In this document: piece by piece, positions 31,597 to 44,014 of the stretch
Numbering within the stretch: position 1 is the first letter of the stretch
How the letters are laid out: every line of letters begins with the position of its first letter
Origin: Corynespora cassiicola
Taxonomy: Eukaryota > Ascomycota > Dothideomycetes > Pleosporales > Corynesporascaceae
Reading direction: 5' to 3'
DNA: 64,000 nucleotides
Assembly (NCBI GenBank): GCA_022059125.1
Contig: JAEUWY010000006.1
Span: forward strand, 434,001 to 498,000
Made by a program: the position numbers and the translations under genes
The notes under the pieces: generated by a model
Databases searched by the model: none
What the model saw: only the letters and a program-made list of their open reading frames with translations
Told to the model about the DNA's origin: nothing

Positions 31597-33158
31597 CCAT
31601 GGCCTACTCACATGTTGCTGCGCATCGACTCTAATTCCCATCTGCTCGTTTGTCTCAGTCGGCGGCGGAAGTGCTCCAAGTCGCTGGATGGGATTCAAGA
31701 TGATTGCCCCGGCCAAGGCAGCCATGTGCTAGCCCGACGTCCCTATGACGAAGCTTGTACACGGCAATCGGGCTGGTCTCTTGATGAAACACGAGGGCGG
31801 GCGTCCTGACGAGGCTACCGTCGGCATGGGCGCAGGGGGATCAGTGTTGGGCGCAGCTGGAAGCTGATTGGCGATGGGGCGAGTAACGTGCTCCTTTTGG
31901 ATTGCTCAATCGGCATGGCGAATTCTGTGCGAGAGGCTGCATCTGTTGGCATGTCGCACCCCACTTTGGCACCTCGGCCATTGTCCTTTCTTTCTGCGTT
32001 TTTCTTTTGTTTTGTTTGGATCGAAGATCGCCACTACACTACACACGCTTGTAATCACCCTGCGCCTTGCTTTCCTTGCTTCAAACCTTCTTTTTGGGAT
32101 CGACCTTTTCGATTTTTCTTGATCCTCGAGTGGATTACGGTTCAGTTTGCAGTGCTTTGAGATACCCGCCTGTGCTCATTGTACAGGCCTTGGGCGTTCC
32201 CTTTTTTCCTTCCCTTGAGCTTTTTGTTTGGCTAGGAGCGCGGGAGTCTTGAAGTAGTGGCCCGTCGTTTGGGCATTGTAGCTAGGGAGATGTAATGCCA
32301 TGCCATGTTCGCAGCCAACGAGCACTCTGCATATAGCCGTTGCCAACCCCTCCCCCTCCTCGATCCCTCGCTCCCTTCCTTCCAATGCGCATTTTCCGGG
32401 CGCCTGGTGCGGATGCGGGATACGAACAATGGCCGTCGGGCAGGCTGCACGCAGTGTGAAGAGCACCGCACCACACTGCGCAGCACAGCACAGCACAGCA
32501 CAGCATCCCCGCTTTCACCTCCCTCGCTGGCGGCCCCCGATGCGGCGACGCTGTTCCGGGCCCTGTGCTTGCGCCGGGCAGCAAGGCAGGGCAGGGCCAG
32601 TCAATGCGGGCAGAGGCGTGTCATGCGGCGGGCGTGTGCGCCGCGCATGGCTAAATGCGGGGGGAGCACCATGGATCCCTGCCCGCCCACTGCGCCTTTG
32701 CGCCCGAGCCAAGCATGACGTACGTGTAGGTGCGTCTCTGCCACCCGGGGCATGCGTGGGCTGACGGTCGGGAGAGCGAGTACAAATAGGTGAGCGTGGT
32801 GCCCCCCCTTCTCTTCTCCGAGTTGAAGATTGGCTTTGAGTGATTGATTGATCGAATTCGAAGACTTTTACCTTTTTTTTTTTTTGGCAAGCTTGCGTTG
32901 ATACGAGCTGTGGCACGATTTGGGAACTTGGGGCCGCCATCTTTTGACGGGAAGCTATCCAGGTTTTTTTGTTTGAGTGATTGGATAAAGAGTGTGAAGA
33001 GCGAAAAAGAGGGTTTGGGTACACGTGCTGGAAAGAGTACTGGACGGGGCTGAGGTTCGCGATATATCGACTACGAGCTACCCACCAGCTTGTCTCACGC
33101 CACTACCCACCCACCCACCTCGACAATCCCAGACACTTTGTTTCTTTGAGCCGACACG
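31597..33158. repeat. Intergenic 1.5 kb with (CAGCA) pentanucleotide repeat
   Basis: No gene is supported. A short tandem array of CAGCA, about five copies, lies at 32481-32505. A T-run (about 15) is near 32872-32886, within the likely promoter/leader of the DUF1774 gene. Long frames on both strands reflect GC content. Confidence 0.6.
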
Positions 33159-34432
33159 ATGTCTGAAAATGGCGCTGCCCCGTCGGGTGGGGGAAATGGA
33201 CGTGAGTACCCCATTGTCTTCTACCGCAATGCACATGTCCCAGGGGTCTTCATCCACCATCCCATTCCCTCGCGTGCCCCCAGGCCTCCATAGACATCGA
33301 AAGCCAGCAGCCCCGCTAACATGCCCTTCCTAAATGCAGTGAACCCCTTCTCCCGGCGCGAGGAGTACTCGACGCAAGCCGTCACCGTGTTCAAAATCAC
33401 GACCTTCCTGAGCTACCTGATCCTGCTCGTCAGCGCCTTCTACTACACCTTCAATGCGCCGCACGAGGGGCATAAGCCGCACCGCACCATCTGGGGGCAG
33501 AATATTGCGACGCCGTTTGCGCAGAACAGTATCATTACGAGCATCTACTGGTACGTCCCCTGACACGCCTCGATATCCACAGAGGGCATGCATAGCAATC
33601 TTCCAGACGCTCAAAGAAACCCCCCACCGACCAGAACGCCCAAGCTAACGCAAAACCCCCCAGGCTCGCACTCTTCCTCCTCCAACTAAACTACGCCTAT
33701 TCGCTTTATTCCTCGGACCCCGCCACCGTCACCGCCGCCGCAAACATTGGCTCCCACCACATCGCCTCCAACCTCCTCCTCTTCGCCTTCATCATGCTCT
33801 GGACCCGCACCCACCTCTGGCTCTCCCTCCTCCTCATCATCATAAACTTCTTCAACCTGTCCACGGCCTACTTCCGGCACCCCACGTCGCCGCGCTTCAT
33901 CCACGCAGGCGCCGTCGCGGGCCCGCTCGCGTGGAACTTTGTCGCCCTGTATTGGGTCGGCGCCAGGGCGGTAGGCACCGACCACCTTGTCGCGCGCATT
34001 GTGGCGAACGTGTTCATCTGGGGGTACTTGGCGTATGGGGGGTTCTTTTTGGTCGTGTACAAGGATTACATCATGGGGTTTGCGCTGTCGGTTTTGGCGT
34101 TTTGTGAGTCCTCCCCTCCCTCCGGTTCTTCTCCTACTGCCCTCCCCCCCTGCTATCGTGCTATACGCGCGCCTCCCTCGGAACCCAGGTTGCGGGGAAA
34201 GTTGAAGTGGTTGGGCTGACGCGTGCACCATGTAGCCACCGGAACGGGACAGTTCCTCACCAAGCTGCCGATCCTGCAGTTGCAGTGGATCTTCGCCTTC
34301 ACCATCGGCGCCATCCTCTTCGTCGTCTCGCTCGCTGTCGGTATGCCGGGACTGCTTGGTCGCGACCCGTTCAAGCGTGGCCAGATTGTGTCCGAGGACC
34401 GCGAGAGGGCGCCGCTGCTTGCTGATGAGTGA
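33159..34432 (+). CDS. DUF1774 family polytopic membrane protein
   Basis: Four exons (33159-33201, 33340-33550, 33664-34103, 34236-34432) give 296 residues. Exon 1 encodes only a short Ser/Gly-rich cytosolic start. Family landmarks are NPFSRREEYST, TIWGQN, NIGSHHIASNLL, FRHPTSPRFIHAGAVAGPLAWNF and LPILQLQWIFAFTIG. About seven membrane helices are visible. The protein ends in EDRERAPLLADE, whose APLL is an acidic-dileucine-like motif that could direct vacuolar or endosomal sorting (inference). The biochemical function of the family is unknown. The introns (138, 113 and 132 nt) have standard ends, and the phases add up. Confidence 0.85.
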
Positions 34433-34923
34433 GCGCCAAGGAGAATCGTGGAGTGGTGGAGCGAGAGGTGAGTGGTGACGGATGCTTGGACAAGGCCTGT
34501 GTGAGAAGGGAGAGGGGAGGAGCGGGAACATAGGCGTGAGAAGAGGCAGGCGATACGCGCTGGTGCGCGACTTTAGCTCGATACCCTCAGATTGACACAC
34601 TGTGATTTCTCACTTACCATAGGTTAGCATATGCAATTCCATATACATGTTCCTCGCACAGGATCACACAGGATTGCGCAATGCCAGCCAGTGTGGGGTT
34701 TCAAGCAAAAATGCACGAGAAGCGCCTTAGAGCAAATAGTGCCTGCAATCTCATCTTTTCGTACACGCCGACTGAGATATCCTCTACATTTCAGCACATG
34801 CACAAAATATAACGATGCGCTTGAACGCTCAAAAGCATTCGCAACATCCAGACCTCCATGGCATGTGCATTATTATGTATCCACAGCATCCTCCCTTCCT
34901 TCAGCCCCACCCCACCCCTACGA

Positions 34924-37329
34924 CTACAGCAAAAGATCCTGTCCCCCATCCGCACCCCCAGGCGAAACCACCTGCTGTGGCGCATTCTGATTGACCACCC
35001 ATCCACCACCCACCTGCCCCTGATCCGCAACAATCGGACTCCCTCCAAACGTGCTCTGCCGCCCCACGCCCTGGAAATAGAGGTCCGCCTCGCTGACCGC
35101 ATTGTTCATGCCATTGGTCGGCGAAAGCGTCCCGTTTCCATTGCCGTTTGCGTTGGGGCTTCCGAGGCCTAGGCCAGAGTAACCACCCATACCACCGCCG
35201 GCCACGGTATCGAGCTTGGAGCGCTCGGCAGCCGCACGCTCACGAGCTTGTTGGGCAGCCTTCACCGTGGGGAGTTCGTGGCGCTGGAGGGCGGGGGAGT
35301 CTTGCAGCTTGCGGGGGCGGGCTGACCGGAAGACCTGGTTCACCGGCTTGAGGTAGACGGTGGCGAGGGTGCCGACATTGAGGCACATTTCCTCAAGAGT
35401 GCCTGGGTCCAGCTTCTCCGACTCTTCGGCCGTGATGGCTGGCTTATCGCCCATGACAATCTTCTTGGCCTCCTCGGGCGCAGACGACAGGAGCCGCCAG
35501 TACATGTAGCCTCTGTCGCGGAGATCAGGGTTGTCCGTCTCTTCTGTGGCCCATTTGAGAACCTTGGGCACGAGCGTAGAGCCTCGCGTGGGCCGCTGGA
35601 TAAAGAGCTTCACCGTTGCTGTGAGCAGCGCGAGCTGCACCTCGTGCGTCTCTTCCTGGAACGTGTCCAGGAAGTCATCCAGTAGCACGTCCGAGTCCTC
35701 GATTCTGTCTGCGTACTGCCCAATGACCCAGATCATGGCGGCCTTGGCTTCGGGTTCATCCAAAGAGTCGAGGTTCTCGCACAGTGTGCTGATGATGGAT
35801 TCGTACTGGTTGGGGTACTTGCGGAAGATGTTGCGGATCACGACCGTTGCTTCTTGGACAATATAAGACACCTTCGTAGAAACCAGCGCCAACAGGGTGC
35901 TGATGCACTGCTGAGAAGCTGGGGGAATCTTGATGGCAAGCTTGCCAATGGCGCGGACCGACTTGCGGACAAAGTCGACATCGATTTCGGTGGCATACCT
36001 AAATGCATGAGCTCGTGAAAGGATGGAACCCCAAACCAACTTACTCGGACAGTTCCGTCAAAACCTCCTTGATATTCTTCTCCGTAGCCAGCATGAAAAT
36101 CAGCTCCAGCTTAGTAACCTTGACATAGATGGGGTCATTGTATTTGCAGAAAAAGACGCGGATATCGTTCCGAAGCACCTCGGGCCGGCGCTGGAGAATT
36201 AAAAGGGCATTACGGAGGGCGAGATACTGAATCTCTGGGCCCTTGGAGAGAAGGGTCACAAGAGGCGGTGAAAGCTTATTACATAGCGAAGTGATGACCT
36301 TTTGGTCGGATATGTAGTTCATGAGATAAAGGATGACTCGTATACACGTCAGGACGACTGCAGAGTTGGAGTGCGAAAGGCGCGGTGATATGCGCTCGGC
36401 GAGCAGAGCGGCCTCAGAAGTGTCGTGGGGGACGTAGTTCATCATGGCCTCGAGAATGTACGTCTGGCCCCACTCGGAGCAGTCGGGCAGAATGGAGACA
36501 ATCTTGGAGGCGCTTGCGTAGTCAATGGTGAGCTTGATGTTCTCGCTGCGTTCCCAAATGTCCATCAGTCCGGCGAGTGCGCTGGACACCACGGTGGGGT
36601 TCTCGTCCCGCAGCATTCCGTTCAGCCTGTCTATCAGGTCCGATGACTCGACCAGCTGGCGGTCGTGGTCGTAGAGCTTGGCGACACAAAAGGCAGCCGT
36701 CTTGCGCACGTAGGGATCCGCATCTCGCAGCAGGTTCTTGAGGTGCGGCACCGTTGCCTCGACGTATTCGCGGACGTGAATATACGACATGGTCCGCAGG
36801 GCAAGAGCGCGCACGAGGGGGTTGTTGTCGTGAATGTCCTCCTGGATGATGGGTAGGGCCTTGAGGGCAATGTCGGGCTTTATCCTGGCGTAGTTGACCA
36901 GATACAGGAAGCACATCTTCTTGACCTCGAGACTGGGTATGTGCATGCAGCCCACAATGTCGGAGAAGAGGGCGACCATGTCGTTGTTGCTCATGGTCAT
37001 GTTGGCGACAATCTTCTTGAGGGCCGTCTTCTTGGCCGAGAAGTTCTTGTCCTTCTTACCGCCGCTGTTCAGCTCGAGTCGCAGCTCGGCCACCTTGCCC
37101 TGCGGAGTTTTGAACTGTGGTAAGCGCGAGCTGTCAAATGCGTAGGGGAGGAACATGGCTGCTGCGGGAGTGACGGCATCGCATGGACTCGGCGCGGGGC
37201 CAGACAGGCGGAGCAGAGGCGGCAGCGACGGGGAGGGTGGAGAGGGAGGAGAGGGAGGTGAGGGAATGGAGAGACTGGGCGGGCACGTACTCTGGCAAAG
37301 AGCTTCGCATCCTGGCCGCCGGAGCTCAT
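34924..37329 (-). CDS. Beta-adaptin, AP-1 clathrin adaptor large subunit (Apl2-like)
   Basis: Three exons (37329-37291, 37099-36045, 35998-34924) give 722 residues. The 39-nt first exon encodes [13 protein letters not shown] and joins in phase to [11 protein letters not shown], the start of the adaptin trunk. The alpha-solenoid (HEAT/ARM-like) trunk covers about 15-600, with classic stretches [15 protein letters not shown], [17 protein letters not shown] and [18 protein letters not shown] short Gly/Asn-rich hinge follows, and there is no full appendage ear. This truncated layout matches fungal beta-adaptins. AP-1 sorts cargo into clathrin vesicles at the trans-Golgi and endosomes. AP-2 beta is the alternative, but length and overall similarity favour AP-1. 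It shares a 460-bp divergent promoter with EMC4. Confidence 0.88.
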
Positions 37330-37792
37330 GGTGGGCTAGCTATCTCGTGTCCAAGGCTGCGCTGGCCTGTGTATGCATGTGCCTTGCTGTTGCACAATCA
37401 AGCAAGCAAGCCGCTCCCCTCTCCGTGAGCGTCTGAGCCACCCCTCGTTTCCGCGTGCGAGGATGTCAGGGGGAGTGATTGGACGCCGCGAACTTCAGTC
37501 GGCATAGAGCGAGCTGCGCATGTCGTGGGGGGCGTGCAGCGATGGATCGAGGCGGGCTCGCGGATTCGTGGGCCTGGAGCAAAATCGAGGCGCGTCGGAG
37601 GGTTTTTGTGAATTGAATGTTTCTGAGACTGAGACATGGGATGCGGAGGATGTCGCGGGTGTCCGGCGGTCCAGAGGCGAAGGGCCGTGCGGGAGTGCCA
37701 AGCCCGCCTGTCAACGTTGCCCATGAACTCCAGTGAACACCGCGCCCGCATCCGCCACGATACACACTCAGTGGCCCCAACCCCCCCCAGCC
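37330..37792. promoter_or_regulatory. Bidirectional promoter, beta-adaptin and EMC4
   Basis: 463 bp between two head-to-head secretory-pathway genes. The minus-strand frame across it (37466-38257) overlaps EMC4 exon 1 and has no family features, so the gap reads as a shared promoter. No TATA box is evident. Confidence 0.5.
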
Positions 37793-38411
37793 ATGTCTGC
37801 CCATCCCGCGCCTCCCCCGCCGCCCCAATGGGTCGTTGACCTCAACTCGGGCCCCTCCACCAAGCCGCCGGGCAAGGCCGTCCCCGACCCGCCGGGCTAC
37901 ACGGCCTCGCTGACCCGCAAGGAGCGCGCGCAGTCGTCCAAGACGTCGGTGCGCAAGGCCCCGTCGCCTGAGGAGATGGATACGCTCAAGATGAAGAAGG
38001 CCTGGGAGGTTGCCATTGCCCCGGCCAAGCAGCTGCCCATGAACGCCATTGGTACGCCAGCATCGTCTTGCTGCTGCTTCTACTATGCATACTGACTCCT
38101 CTCCAGGAATGTACATGACGGGCAACACCCTGCAAATCTTCTCCATCTTCATGGTCTTCACCCTCTTCAAGACTCCTGTCCTCGCCGTTCTGGGCCTGCA
38201 GCGCACCTTTGCTCCGTTCGAAACTCCCGGCACCTCAGGCAGGCTCATTGGCGTCAAGATTGTCTACGTGCTCACAAACATGCTCATGCTGTGTCTGGGG
38301 ATATGGAAGGTGAACCAGATGGGGCTGCTGCCGACGACAAGGTCGGACTGGCTGGCCTGGGAGGGCGAGCGGACTTGGTCAGAAAGAGCCGTGCCGCGGG
38401 ACTGGTTGTAG
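37793..38411 (+). CDS. EMC4: ER membrane protein complex subunit 4
   Basis: Two exons (37793-38051, 38107-38411) give 187 residues. EMC4 is part of the ER membrane insertase that inserts tail-anchored and multipass proteins. The N-terminal half is cytosolic and Pro/Lys-rich and contains LKMKKAWEVAIAPAKQLPMN, a family signature. Two helices follow: GNTLQIFSIFMVFTLFKTP and LIGVKIVYVLTNMLMLCLG. The loop after the second helix (VNQMGLLPTTRSDWLAWE) is strongly conserved in EMC4. The 55-nt intron splits a glycine codon. Confidence 0.93.
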
Positions 38412-39279
38412 AGCATAGTCGAGGAAGCTGCCATGAGAGGGGTCTCGTGACGGTACCCATGAAATTACCGCCAGAAAAATCAATTCCCGACCCATCAACT
38501 GTCTTGCTTTTTCATCCCTTCAGGCTTGTGACTGCCGCGAGCATTGAAAGATCGCAGGGTCGAATGAGGGACATGATGGGTTATGCCATCCAGGCCAAGC
38601 TTAGCCTAACATCTCAGCGATGTAATGATAGACGGTCGATGCAAACCAGCAGCCACCGACACTACGCATCTTATACGGACCGCATTCGGGCTATGGTATC
38701 ACAAGAAGGCACTTGTTTCCTGATCTCATGGAAAAGAACAATTTCATCAAGAGCAAGCGTATTTCAATCCCTGACGATATTCTAAACGAGCATAGCAGAA
38801 TGCTTTGTGTGCAGTACAAATGTTTACCATGGGTGTCTATTGTTTATCTTCCAGCATTTACCCCTGTCAAGCCTAGTCTCGCCGTAGAGTTCTCTCTTGG
38901 CCCCACAAATGACTCTCCTGAGTGAGCAAGGTCATTTTGTACTACGTATTGGAGCCGAAGGGAGGACTGTACTCGATGACTTCGAATTGATGGGGTTACG
39001 GGAGTCCCTTTACGCTTCCCACCCACTCACCGCGAAGCGAGCGGTAACTACGGCCACAATAGCTATTAGTAGAGAACTCAATTCATATCTTGAAATTCGG
39101 CTTACTACTGTCTTTTCCTCATAATGTGCTGGCTTCCTCGCAACTTATAGATACGACCGCCGTTTAGATCTGCACTAGGCGCACGGATCAATACCTTAAA
39201 TCTCGTCCCCTGCATGCACGCGTGGGGTTCACGTTCCGACGCCAAAACTTTCCCCATCATCATTCCGATACCCAACACA
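38412..39279. other. Intergenic, no gene seen
   Basis: About 870 bp between EMC4 and the tRNA-guanine transglycosylase gene. No repeats, RNA genes or convincing frames are seen. Confidence 0.55.
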
Positions 39280-40856
39280 ATGGCCCCCGCATCCATGCCT
39301 TCGGCTCTTACTTTCGAGCTGCTGGGAAAGTGCTCGGTGCGTCTTATCTCGAACGTGGCCACTCACAGCTCATATGCGTCCAGGTCACAAAAGCCCGTGC
39401 TGCCACCCTCCATCTCCCCCATGGCCCGGTGCCCCTCCCGATCTTCATGCCCGTAGCCACCCAGGCTTCCCTCAAAGGCCTCACACCAGAGCAGCTTGAG
39501 GAGTCGGGCTGTAGACTATGCCTCAACAATACCTATCACCTGTAGGAAGATACAAGCGTATATGAAACCTGCGTCTAATACTTGGGAGAGGTCTGAAGCC
39601 TGGTCAAGCCACGCTAGACGCGATCGGCGGCGCGCATAAGTTCCAGTCATGGCCGCACAACATTCTCACAGGTGCTTGCTCCCTTGGTCATAGTCTCAAA
39701 GAAATATGGTGATGCTAACGGCTGTAGATAGTGGTGGGTCGGTGACCCCTCCAGCCTCGTCGATGAACGGGCCGTAGCTGACTCCAAGGCCAGCTTCCAA
39801 ATGGTCTCGTTACTCAAACTTGCAACCGTGACGGAGGAAGGTGTGCGCTTTCTGAGCCCCCACGATGGGTCTCCCATGTATGATACCCGGTACTCCCCCT
39901 GTATCTGTGCTGACACTACCAGGCTGTTGACACCTGAGCACTCGATATCCCTCCAAAACTCCATTGGCTCCGATATCATGATGCAGCTCGACGATGTCAT
40001 TGTCACGACCTCCCCTGATTTAGCTCGTATGAAGGAAGCCATGGAACGCTCCGTGAGATGGCTCGATCGATGCATCAAGGCACATAAGAACCCGGATAGG
40101 CAGAACCTTTTCTGCATCATACAAGGCGGTCTGGACCTGGATTTGAGACGGCAGTGTACCGAAGAGATGGTCGCTCGAGATACGCCAGGTATTGCTATAG
40201 GTGGACTGTCCGGAGGTGAGGCAAAAGATGCCTACTGCAGAGTCGTGGACACATGCACTGGTTTATTGCCAGAGAAGAAGCCGCGATATGTCATGGGGGT
40301 GGTGAGACTGCCATCCCAATGAGCTTGACAGCAATTAACTTGTACAGGGCTATCCCGAAGACCTCGTAGTTTCAGTCGCGCTTGGTGCCGACATGTTTGA
40401 TTGCGTTTGGCCAACAAGAACCGCGGTAGGTACACTGTTGCATGCTTCCAAATACGCCTCTGACCCGAACCAACACAGCGATTCGGCAACGCCATCACAG
40501 CGCAGGGCGTCTTGAACATCAGGAATGCCAAATACGCCGAGGATTTTACCCCCATCGAGGAAGGTTGCGATTGCATCTGCTGCCGATCCCCTGAATCTGG
40601 AGGCCTGGGAATCACCCGCGCGTACATTTACCACGTCACGGCGAAAGAAACCGCCGGTGCCCACTTACTGACCATGCACAACGTGCAGTATCAGCTCAAC
40701 CTAATGAAGAGTGTCCGCCAAGCCATCATCGAAGACAGATATCCTGCGTTCCTGAAGGACTTTTTTGCAAAGTTGTACAACAGCAATAAGAGCAAGTACC
40801 CGGAATGGGCTGTCACAGCCCTGCAGGGAGTCGGAGTCGACCTTCTCAGCGAGTGA
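39280..40856 (+). CDS. Queuine tRNA-ribosyltransferase catalytic subunit (QTRT1)
   Basis: Eight exons: 39280-39336, 39384-39541, 39589-39671, 39728-39737, 39794-39877, 39923-40301, 40348-40425, 40479-40856. They give 408 residues, the normal eukaryotic TGT length. The enzyme swaps guanine-34 for queuine in tRNAs with GUN anticodons. The model restores DSGGFQM (catalytic Asp about 100), the nucleophile Asp in [12 protein letters not shown] (about 275) and the zinc site C-x-C-x2-C (313, 315, 318) with a histidine near 344. Exon 4 is only 10 nt, but DSGG-FQM cannot be formed without it. The introns are 45-56 nt, unusually many for this window. Fungi cannot make queuine, so the gene implies salvage from the environment or host. 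Confidence 0.93.
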
Positions 40857-41150
40857 GCATATTCCCATCCGGAGATATACACTGCAAATGATAGAGGTAG
40901 AAATTTTTCAAGAATTACTTGATACCGCGGTTACCTGCCACTCGGCCTTTTGCCTATCCATGTTCTCGACCTGGAGCTTGACACTAGTGTGATGCTATAC
41001 TGCGGCTGAGGTGCGCCACCTATAATTCTAGCAAAACGCCGATTGGTCTGGTCGTGTTCAGCTGCCATAGAGCAAGAGTATATCTATTTCACGTCGGCGC
41101 CTGCCTCCAGGATTCTGGATGGTCTTGGAAAATTTCATCACAACCTTGGA

Positions 41151-43118
41151 ATGGCTGCAGCCACACGTGATTACATTAGTGACCTCTCCACCGAGGAGAT
41201 AGCTAGCCCTCAACTGACATGGCTTAGAAGGTATCTTCAGAGCTCTCCTGGCTTCGCATCCAGTAATCTGCATCCTGTACAGCCAGGTAGCATCCAAAAT
41301 GGCAATGCGTATTATTTCACGGCAGACTTCATCGAGGGCACGCACAACAATATCAACTTGCGCCATTATACAGGACCGAGCGCGATCTCCGATTTCAATA
41401 CAGCTATCCAATCGCGCCCCAGCGGTGTAAAGGGCCGGCTAATTTTCCTCGCAAGCATCAGTGGGGTCGGGGAAGATAGCAGGAGGAACCAACTCTTCAA
41501 CACGCAAGACGCTGCAGATGCCGTCGCTAATACGTTTGGTAGCAATAACGTACCCGTATTAACCTGGCCACGAACAGCTGGTATACCCGGGACACATCCT
41601 ATCAAGGACCACACTACTGCTTTGCTGGAGCCGGCTGCTTTGAAGAGCATTGCAATGAAGATGCAACTCAACCCCGACATTCTGCTTCGTCATCTCAACC
41701 AAAACGCTCACCTTTCGTACCGCACGCACACTAGAGAGCATCTAGGATTCACCAGGAATCGCTGGGATCGTTCTGATCGGCGAGTTCTCAGACTCTGCCT
41801 AGACCAAGCAAACCACATGACCATAGTCATGGATCAAGAACCGCCTGATGGGCCATGGACTGGTTGGTTCTCGGCAGTCCGATTTAGAGGATAATGTGGC
41901 TGACCCAGTGTAGTGTTGATATTGGCAGATGTAGACAACTGTCTAGGTATTGACTTCAATCCCAACGCCTCCCATCTCCAGCAGCCCCTGCGAGAGTCTA
42001 CAGCAGCACCGCATACCGCCTTCGACAATGCTGTAACAACATTAAGCCCTTTTGATAGGAAGAGGGTAATGGACAACCCTCTTTCCCTCGTATCGCTATA
42101 TACAGCCTCCGTCATATCCTCCTTCTCCGCCCACATTGAACTCTACCAGCGCAACTGGTCCATCTCATATGAGCCCTATGCAAACACCTCGGTCGTATAT
42201 GGCTACGCCTACCACCGCGACGCCGTGCGCCAGCTGGCAAAACGCTACACATCACACCTGCGATACCTGCACCGCACGCTCGACAACCTCGACCGCTTCA
42301 TCGCCTCAACGCGAGCCTCAGACAAGGCCTCCCTCACCCTCCTCAACGCCATGGTAGCCGACTTCTCGCACTTCGCCAAGGAACTCGGTGCCCTGAAATC
42401 ACAATGCGACCAATTCCTCGAGCAGCAGGTCAGCAAGCTCGCACTGCAGGACGCGCGCGCCTCGATGCGCGAAGCAAAAGATTTGAAGCGCCTCAGCTAC
42501 ATGGCCTTCATCTTCGTGCCCCTATCCCTCACCTCGTCCTTCTTCGGCATGAATGTGCGCGAGCTGGGGCAGGGGACGACACCCGTGTGGGTCTTTGTCG
42601 TGACCGCGGTGGCCATTCTCGGCGCGAGCTTGCTCGTCATGCAGGCCAGCGTCGCCAAGTGTATAGAGGCGCCCTGGAAAGCCTTGTGCAACTTCTTCGG
42701 CGGCATCAAGGACGAGCTGTTCCCCACGAAGCCGGGCAAGATGCTGGACACGGAGAATCTACATACGGTCGTGTTCAAACCCCAGGCGCCGCGGCGTAAC
42801 TGGAGGTTTTGGAAAAGGAAGGCGGGCAAGAAGGACTATGGGCCGCTTATCGTGCCGCCGCCCGCCGGCATGGTTTCGATGGGGATGCCTGCTGAAACAT
42901 CCCAACAGCAGTATAGCCTGATGCCGGCTGCTGCTTTGCCGCAGCTGAGTGAGGCGTATTATCAGAGTCCGGCGTGGCCGATGCCAGTGGTGCAGCCGAC
43001 GTATGCAGACCCGTTGCAGGGTAGGACTGTATATACGGAGATGGGCCCTGAGAGGCCTGAGACTATTTTTACGGATGATTTTCCACGCTCGGCGGCGAGG
43101 GTGACGGAGTTGGGATGA
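41151..43118 (+). CDS. CorA-like divalent cation transporter domain protein
   Basis: Two exons, probably 41151-41862 and 41929-43118, give 633 residues. The start is the first real ATG (MAAATRDYIS); the frame upstream opens only with TTG. The intron donor (GTTGGT) is unusual, but it is the only phase-compatible one I found close to the first stop, and the acceptor TTGGCAG is good. The N-terminal 300 residues are a soluble domain typical of fungal CorA-like proteins. Near 425-480 come a helical stretch and the membrane pair, with SSFFGMNVREL carrying the GMN signature of CorA Mg2+ channels, then WVFVVTAVAILGASLLVM. A 160-residue Pro/Lys-rich tail follows. Transport is inferred from the family; many fungal members are uncharacterised. 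Confidence 0.75.
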
Positions 43119-44014
43119 GAGGAATGGCTGGGGGGTGGAGTGGAGTGGAATGTTTACTCTGCTTCTGGAGTTGTTCTGTAATATGATCTGAGCATCGTTC
43201 AGCTTCTCATTATAAGTGTCGGAGAAGGTTAATTGTAGTGGTACATTTTTTTATAGTTAAGCTACTCATTTGATCTTCTGATAGTCTCGACGACTAGAAT
43301 GTCAAGGCTTTTCATGTTTTCGTGATCAACACCTTAACAGGTCAATTCTAGTCCTACAGCCCTCCGCCCGGATCATATGCCTAGAGTTCTCTAATAGCAG
43401 TTTTTGAACCCTTGATAGCCTCCATAATGAAATGTTCTGGTCGAAAAAGGCATTACCGCACCAGACATCGAAGTAGGGGGGCAGGACTTTATGATCGTCG
43501 GATGGGACGTGGAAGAGAGCTTGAGAGTAGAATTACATCCAATGAGGTCTCTATACTCACTCTTTTTGCCAACATAGCTCTCAAAGCGTATTATAATGTG
43601 CGTATTACCTACCGTTAATGAAAAATATTAGATGAAAGGGGGTGATCAACGTTCGCTCATGGTGTTTCAAAGTTTGGATTGCTCGGACATGTACGCTTAC
43701 AACACGGCCTCAGATGTGTAGTGGTAACTCGAAAGAGCTCTGATGCAGGTCGTCTATCACACAAAGCCCGGACAGAAACATCGAGGTGCAAGAGGAGACA
43801 AGCATCATTTTGCCAAGCCACTAAGCCCCTGCTGCTGGGCATCCTCTGACCTCAGACCTCCGAATACTCGCCATGAACCACACACACCAATCCTTCCATG
43901 TCCAGATATCGTCCCTCACATAAACACTTTGGCTAGCGGCAAACTCCGAGACCAGTGCAGGCAGAAAAAGTTGCTGAAAGTGCTAGCCGTAGACTAAACT
44001 TTACCGTCGCAGCC
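43119..44014. other. Intergenic, no gene seen
   Basis: About 900 bp between the CorA-like gene and the UstYa-like gene. Short frames (for example 43412-43618) are Arg-rich with no motif. I looked here for a repeated, Kex2-site-spaced RiPP precursor and found none. Confidence 0.55.

Noticed and set aside
37466..38257. Minus-strand 263-codon frame over EMC4
   Set aside because: Antisense to EMC4 exons and the shared promoter; it lacks any motif.
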